Assembly (NCBI GenBank): GCA_947184155.2
Contig: CAMXCT020001802.1
Coordinates: 325,420 to 389,419 of the forward strand
DNA: 64,000 nt
Direction: 5' to 3'
Source of the DNA: Cladocopium goreaui
Taxonomy: Eukaryota > Sar > Dinophyceae > Suessiales > Symbiodiniaceae
Below are positions 58,338 through 64,000 of the stretch, one piece after another (within the stretch, counting starts at the first letter, position 1; every line of letters begins with the position of its first letter). Position numbers and translations under genes: made by a program. The notes under the pieces were generated by a model that did no database searches, had not been told where the DNA came from, and was given only the letters and a program-made list of their open reading frames with translations.

Positions 58338-59135
58338 TCGCTCACGGTTTCTGATGACTACAAGTCATTTGGGGGTATAACTGTTGCCCTGGCAGTGCAC
58401 ACATAGCACAAAGTGCAAGTTCAAGCCTTGAGATGTTTCAACCAGTTCAGTTTCCATATTGCAATGGTTGACCATTGTAGATTGATATCCTGGTTATACG
58501 GGCTCTACTTGATGGTGACGCTATGTGTGGCTAGGTTTCAGCTTGAAGGTATTCCAAGTTAATTCACGGCAGCAGGTTTAGCCTACTTGCTGCAAATCCA
58601 TTCAGCGTTGAACATTGCAGAGACAACATCTAGATCGATCTGCAGTGCTGCAGTCTTAAAACAAAGGGTGTGGTACTGCAGTCGTTTCATGGGGCACTAG
58701 TCTTATGTACTGTTTGTTTACTGTATGGGAAACACTTTTGCGAAACATCCTGGAACCCAACCTCCGGTGACCCATGTGCCAGGTGTCAAACCTGGTCGCA
58801 CTATCCGTGGCATGAGTGCAGCAATTGGAGAAGGTGTTCCAGCCTCAGAGCACAGAACTCGTTGCAAGGTTGTTGTACAGTAAGATGGTCATCTTAACTT
58901 ATCATTGCTCGATTCTCAACATTTCTGATCAAGCATCCTCGACTATCTGAAATGGATCCATATGAAATCGTGCCATGTTGATTCAGACAGTGCTGAAGAA
59001 GAACTACATGAACTGCTGACTTGTCACAGATCTGACGCTGGACGATTTTCTTGATGTCAGAGTAAGATAAACTATATGTCATATATATATAATATATTAT
59101 ATATATATCAGATTAAAGTGTTTCCTGTATGAGTC
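58338..59135. other. spacer with possible coding pieces of G3
   Basis: An open, protein-like stretch at about 58745-58880 (HPGTQPPVTHVPGVKPG..., ending KVVVQ before a TAAG) and a short LTLDDFLDV piece near 59037-59070 could be upstream exons of G3. Neither can be linked in phase with confidence. An AT-rich tract lies at 59080-59112. Confidence 0.35.
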
Positions 59136-60067
59136 TTGTTCGTGCAAGAGTTACTTTTGTGGGTCTGGCGATGTTTCGGAGAACATATCCAGGAAAGTGA
59201 AGGTCCATTCCCATGGACACGTCCACAGTCTTTTTTTCCTTCCGGCCATCCTAGTGCAAGCTCTGCGAGAGAGAAACGTGAATGTGAAAACCGTGAAGAC
59301 AATCCCGAGTGCAAATACAACAAGATCAGTATTGGGTATCGTGATCGAACAATTCCAGCATCTCGCCAACAAATGCCCCCACTTTCACCGCGATTGGATG
59401 CCCTGGTAACCAAGTGCCAAACGTTGAGTTGGATCAGTTTCAAGTTGTGCGACCTGAAAGCGGCAGCTGGTGCAATCCTACAACATGCCATTGATGTCAC
59501 ATTAGCACTCTTCCGAAAGGAAGAGCCTTTGATATTTAAGTTTGGGTTCACACATAACCCCATTTGGCGATGGACAAATCCTATTTATGGATATGCAACC
59601 GCGCGAGAACGCTGGAGCAACATGCTCATCCTCCACTATGGACCAGAGCCCTACACCCCAGCTATGTTAGAAGCAGCGCTGATTGAAAAGTTCAAGAGCA
59701 ACTAACTTAATAAGCATCAGCACGTTTTTTTTTTTGGTTTATGGCTTTTACACTATCTTTGAATACCAGCACAACATCAAAGAAAAAACCAAGCGTCCCT
59801 ACGCAACAACCAAGGTAGCAAGGGATGTAAGAATGTCAGAGCTGGAGGTGACACTGTTGACCCGGATATGGCATCTTCTGGTGATCGCTTTATGACTTAT
59901 GTAGTGTACAGATCCTTTAGGCACCCACCGCCAATTGCGAAAACTGAAGGTGCGAGTATGAAAGTGGCGTCTCGAGCACTTGGCCCACAGAAAGGCTAAG
60001 CGCATGCAAAACAATGGAAACAAAAAGGTCAAGAGAGATCGCTGCAAAGAGCGTGCATGTCAACGCA
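59136..60067 (+). CDS. G3: GIY-YIG-like domain protein, split exons
   Basis: Exon A (ending 59697) and exon B (59815-59938 or slightly longer) join through a GC donor to read ...LIEKFKSSKGCKNVRAGGDT. Motifs compatible with a GIY-YIG nuclease fold are KFGFTHNPIWRW (59538-59573, strand plus conserved Arg), MLEAALIEK (near 59664, candidate catalytic Glu) and CKNVRAGG (59830-59853, Asn-x-x-Gly-Gly like the T5orf172 type). TYVVYRSF follows. A basic exon (59991-60067) can be joined through a GA donor at 59939. The true 5' end is not clear: upstream of about 59400 a different frame (from 59197) looks at least as protein-like, so another intron or a frame break is likely. Whether it cleaves DNA is unknown. 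Confidence 0.6.
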
Positions 60068-60251
60068 GTGTGTATATTTCATTTGCAGTGCATGTCCATT
60101 TGGATATTAACATTATGGTAAATAACCTTGACCCACCCGGACTTCTAGAGAAGTTTGTTACCACACTTCCACTGTTTTGTTGTTTTACATTGCCCTCTCT
60201 CTGACTGCAGTCCCTGCGCTGAGGCTTCATGTGCTGCTGTGATTCGCACAG

Positions 60252-61980
60252 CCCGCGATTTCGTGGCGGATGTGGGGGAATGCTCTGCCGCAAAGTCTGG
60301 TGGGTTGATAAACCTTTCAAAACGAGATCCCAAAAATGGTGAAAGAGATTGTCATAGATTGATGACAAAACAATGCAGGTTAGCGTTACCACTGAAGAAA
60401 CGCTATCTCAAACTCCGTGATGGTGACCCGAAAATCCCATTCCTACGATTCCGGGATTGGCTATCCATGATGTTGCTTCACAACTGCATGCACATACTTG
60501 TTGGACTAGTTCGCCCAGACCATGATCGAGAACATGCAATTTTAACAGCATCCTGGAGGAATTTTGAATTGCAAGAACCAACTCATCCTATATTCGAAAG
60601 GGCGAGAAACGGTGAGATCATCCTGGGACGTACAATTCCTGTGTTGTTACATGGGGACGAAGGCCGCTCCAAAAAGAGGAGTGCCTTTCTTGTCACCAAC
60701 ATACACAGTGTTCTTGGGAGAGGAGTTGAAGTGGAGCTGCGCACTGCATCTCGAAAGCATTACCTGAAAATGCTACCAAATTTCATGGGGCACTCGTACA
60801 CAAATCGTTTCCTGGCATGTGCAATGCATAAAAGTGCTTACACCGGAAAAAATCCTACGTGTTTGACATTTTGCTGGAAAGATTGGCAGTGGAACTTGCT
60901 CATGTTTCATCCACTGGGGTGACTGATCGGTTTGGCACGCAATGGTGGGCAGTTTGTGTTGGAACTGTTGGTGACTGGCCATGGCTTCAAAAGTCTGGGT
61001 CTTTAGAGCGTTCATTTTTGAATGCAACAAAGCATCGCAGCGCTGCAGGGGCTCCACGGGTGTGCCGTGGAATTTGTCACTTATGTGCGGCAGGGCAACC
61101 TGGAGTGCCTTTCGAGCAGGTTGGCACAAGGCATCCTACTTGGAGAAATACGTTTCTACAACAGTCGCCATTCTCAAGACCAAGTCCATTCCAAGTTCTT
61201 CCACATGCCCCGGGTGAAAACCAGCTGGCACGGCTGTTTCATTTCGACCTGTTCCATTGTTTTCATTTGGGATTAGCAAAGAACTACCTTGGATCTATGA
61301 TTGCTCTGCTGTCTCAACGTGAGCCAGGGACAAGCATTGACACCCGTTTCGAACAGCTCACTGCGAAATACCTGGGTTGGTGTTCTACAAATGGTCGACC
61401 AGCACATGTTCAGCGCTTGACCAAGGAAATGATCAACTGGGTCAGCACTACAGTTTACCCGACTGGAGGCTGGCACAAAGGGGACCTATCCACATCCCTT
61501 TTGTTGTGGGTGGAGTCCAGGTTCTTGAGTGAGGACTGGTCTGATGATGACCTACTCTTTCTTGGTGGAGAAGCGGCTGTGGCAGCAAACAAATTCATCA
61601 GGATTCTCTATACCTCCGGAGTTTGGCTTTGCAGTAGTGATGCTGCTGAAGTGGCCAACTACGGTTTTCGCTTCTTGCGGCGTTACTCTGACTGTGCATG
61701 GCGAGCTTTCCAAAGGAACTTGCGACATTTTGTGATTCAACCAAAAGCACATGCAATGCACCACCTCTTTTTAAGCATGTTGGAAGCTTCTTCTTTGGGA
61801 CCTGTGATGTCAATTTTGTGCACCAGTGTGCAACAAGATGAAGACTACATAGGTAGAGCAAGTAGACTGAGCAGGCATGTCAGCGAAACACATATTTCAG
61901 AACGCGTTTGTGATCGATACCTACAGAGCGCTTACGCTCAATGGGTAAAGATTGGGTACATCATCCGCGCTGGAAGCTGA
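60252..61980 (+). CDS. G4: transposase-like protein (CACTA/Plavaka-type layout), one frame break
   Basis: From 60252 (or 60211) to the stop at 61980 the sequence codes for about 570 residues in one exon, except that the run of six A at 60847-60852 lacks one base; adding one joins the upstream frame (through AMHKSAYTGK) to SYVFDILLERLAVE. Motifs in order: LLHGDEGRSKKR (Asp at 60656-60658), GTVGDWPWLQKSG (Asp at 60973-60975), the zinc-type CHLC near 61075, and FHFDLFHCFHLGLAK near 61240. An Asp-rich turn, then GD.P, then CxxC, then a D..H...LG..K helix is the order seen in Tnp2/Plavaka transposases; the match is my inference. PKAHAMHH and QQDEDYIGRASRLSRHV near the end are conserved in the dinoflagellate family. 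Exon linkage to G3 is possible in phase (A+CC). Confidence 0.7.
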
Positions 61981-62342
61981 GATGAGAACTTTAGATATCC
62001 ATATCCAAAGCATTGAAACTATATGTCTTTGTTTATCTTAATCCATCCTGAATTTCTTATCCAATGTGTTGACACTTCGACTTTATCAGTTGGATTTTGA
62101 AGATGTGCCTAGCTTTTGATATGTGACATGAACTTTGGCAATTGCCCAATCCTCAGCTCCCAGCATTTGTGGTGATGCCAGCGAAGTTTGCGAGGTCCAA
62201 ATAGGACATGAGCAGGATTTAGCGGGGACGGCAAAAACCCAAAAAGTGGTCCGAAAACGAAACCTCGTGTTTTCATTGAAAACCTCGTGTTTTCAGGCAG
62301 ACCCTACGTTTTTATCAGGTTTGGAGGGCCAAGGTATATAAA

Positions 62343-62464
62343 TACAATGTGGGGCCCCCAAGATAGCTAAGTTGGTTTATACTCCAATAACTATGGTTTA
62401 TGGTACTTAGAACTATAGTTATGGGGGTTTATAAACCAACTTATAACTGGGGGGCCCCACGTTA
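62343..62464. repeat. MITE family C, copy 2
   Basis: TACAATGTGGGGCCCCCAAG to GGGGGGCCCCACGTTA, with AGCTAAGTTGGTTTATA and TTTATAAACCAACTTATA as inner arms; next to a (TA)n tract. Confidence 0.85.
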
Positions 62465-63151
62465 TATATATATATATATTATGATATATTATGTTTTTTT
62501 CTTCAACTATATACATATATACATATATACATATATATATATATATGTACATATTCTTGTCTCTCATTATTTCCCCAGTATTTTCCTATGGTATCCCCGT
62601 GACATACCCATTAATTACCAGATTCGGTCCCAAAATACCAAGGGCCCCCAAGGTCTTCGTACCATCCACCGCTGCTGTAGGACATGCCCAAAACTTCACC
62701 AGCGGTGATGGCACGACTGAAGGTGGGGGTGGATGAGGTGAGCAGGTGCTCTGAAGAATTTCAGCAATGGAACATCTACCATTTCCGAATATATTGAAGT
62801 ATTGATATGTTTTGAATAGATATTATTTATAACATTTTCCATATTTTGTAGTTCCTTCAAGGTTCCAGTTGTGCAAAGATCAAGATTTTTGGAATGGGCC
62901 AGGCCGGGTCACCGGGTCCCTGGTGCTTGAGGGGATTTGAGCCATCATGGGCAGGAACTGGTGTGAAATACTGACCGGTGGCTTATGATTTTCAGTTCAA
63001 TATGTGAAATGTGAAGCCTATTAACCAGCCAGTGGGAGGCCATAATGGTCGTTGAGAATGAAATAATCAAATTTGGATCCAATACCCAAGTCTTGGGTGC
63101 AAACATCAATTCCTAAAAATCATCCACACCATCTCAGTTGCCATTTGATTA

Positions 63152-63337
63152 TTTAACATAGCGAAGTGGAAAATCACCATTTTTTGGTGGCTACATCATC
63201 TATACAATGTGAGGCCCTCCAGGTATAAGTTGGTTTATAAGCCCCAGTAACTATAGTTATAAGTACCATAAATCATAGTTATTGGAGTTATAAACCAACT
63301 TAGCTATCTTGGGGGCCCCACATTGTACCAGAGGGTC
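63152..63337. repeat. MITE family A copy disrupted by a family C copy
   Basis: TTAACATAGCGAAGTGGAAA and ATCACCATTTTTTGG are the left half of family A; ACCAGAGGGTC at the far right is its right end. A full family C fold-back lies between them. Confidence 0.65.
63203..63327. repeat. MITE family C, copy 3 (nested in family A)
   Basis: TACAATGTGAGGCCCTCCAG to CTTGGGGGCCCCACATTGTA with arms through AAGTTGGTTTATAA; the left arm has diverged, the right arm is intact. Confidence 0.85.
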
Positions 63338-63500
63338 ACGGCGTCCAGTTCGCTATGCAACACCGGGTCCCTGAGACTTCATGTAGGCTGCTGGCTTCAT
63401 ACAGTGAGGCCGCTGCTTGGCTGGGTCTGTCGTCAAAATGCTGCCCTGTCGTGATAGCTGCCCAAGAGTCACTTCTGAAGACTAGTATTAATATATAGAC

Positions 63501-63560
63501 TGGTTGGTGGTTTGGAACATTTTTTTTATTTTCTATAATATATTTGATAATCCTTCCCAT
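63501..63560. repeat. MITE family B, left end only
   Basis: CTGGTTGGTGGTTTGGAACA followed by a T-rich stretch as in copy 1; the right end is not found. Confidence 0.55.
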
Positions 63561-63739
63561 TGACGTTCATATTCACGTCGCTTCGCGACGGCAACCGCCC
63601 GCACCGCATCGTAACTGCCAATGATGTCGGCCATTGAGACCAAAAACATCCGAAAGTACTGATTGTCGGAAAAAAAAACGCGAAGAATTTGATAGCCATG
63701 TATAGCGGACCAACGCAGTTCAAAAAATAACGAAAAACA

Positions 63740-64000
63740 TGAAAAAACGGCGAAATTGCTGTTATTTACAGTGTTTTTGCGCGGTGAGAAGCAGAAACCA
63801 CTGCAAATACCATGGTTTTTGAGGGTCAGGTGGGCAAAAACACTGTAATTTACAGTGTTTTTTTAACCAACGTCAAAAAACACTGGTATTTACGATGTTT
63901 TCATTCACACCGTAACATAAAACAGCGTAATTTACGAGGTTTTTGGAAGTTTTGAAGCTAGCCGTCAAGCATGCAGAAAACAGAAAAACACTGTAAAAAC
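63740..64000. repeat. dispersed TTTACAGTGTTTTT repeat block with palindromes
   Basis: The motif TTTACAGTGTTTTT or its complement occurs about six times with drift, including a palindrome AACACTGTAATTTACAGTG at about 63840-63860. The block continues past the window edge. Confidence 0.75.

Larger units (their letters stand above)
61981..64000. other. right-end intergenic region with nested MITEs
   Basis: Contains C-family elements (62343-62464 and 63203-63327), a broken A copy, a B-family end, a TA/TACA tract (62463-62547) and the TTTACAGTG repeat block at 63740-64000. No gene is supported. Confidence 0.6.

Overview
The window looks like nuclear DNA of a dinoflagellate, most likely a Symbiodiniaceae-type genome. 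The evidence is a near-identical 35-residue PPR repeat gene, ubiquitin-like/TWG-repeat paralogs, introns that start GT, GC or GA and end AG|G, and several protein families I recognise as greatly amplified in dinoflagellates. No spliced leader, rRNA or tRNA was seen. Function calls rest on motifs read by eye; no database search was run.

Layout. 1-8879 (minus): a Ty1/copia-type retrotransposon running off the left edge, with gag, zinc knuckle, DSGATH protease, a methyltransferase-like domain, a D,D(35)E integrase, then reverse transcriptase and RNase H after two frame breaks, ending in a membrane segment and a serine-rich repeat tail. 11161-12687 (plus): an intronless PPR-SMR RNA-binding protein, followed by a 1-kb satellite of 11-bp units. 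18138-19592 and 42572-44570 (plus): two paralogs with an N-terminal ubiquitin-like fold and ten 41-residue TWG repeats; the second is interrupted by 586 bp whose removal restores the frame exactly. The 23 kb between them has no gene I can support but is full of small inverted-repeat elements of at least six families, some nested.

46.9-62.0 kb (plus) is the most unusual part: a run of intron-rich genes. G1 (46941-54004) has a charged, RG-rich N-terminus and a C-terminal domain with an FFAGVG motif and an EQP motif, similar to a methyltransferase fold. G2 (54690-58337) has a basic helical domain and a lysine tail. G3 (59136-60067) has a GIY-YIG-like domain. G4 (up to 61980) resembles the transposase cores of CACTA/Plavaka elements. 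Together they may form one large gene or composite mobile unit; this is inference.

Single-base breaks in short homopolymers occur at three places (3174-3179, 56886-56890, 60847-60852) inside otherwise clean reading frames, so some may be assembly errors rather than decay.
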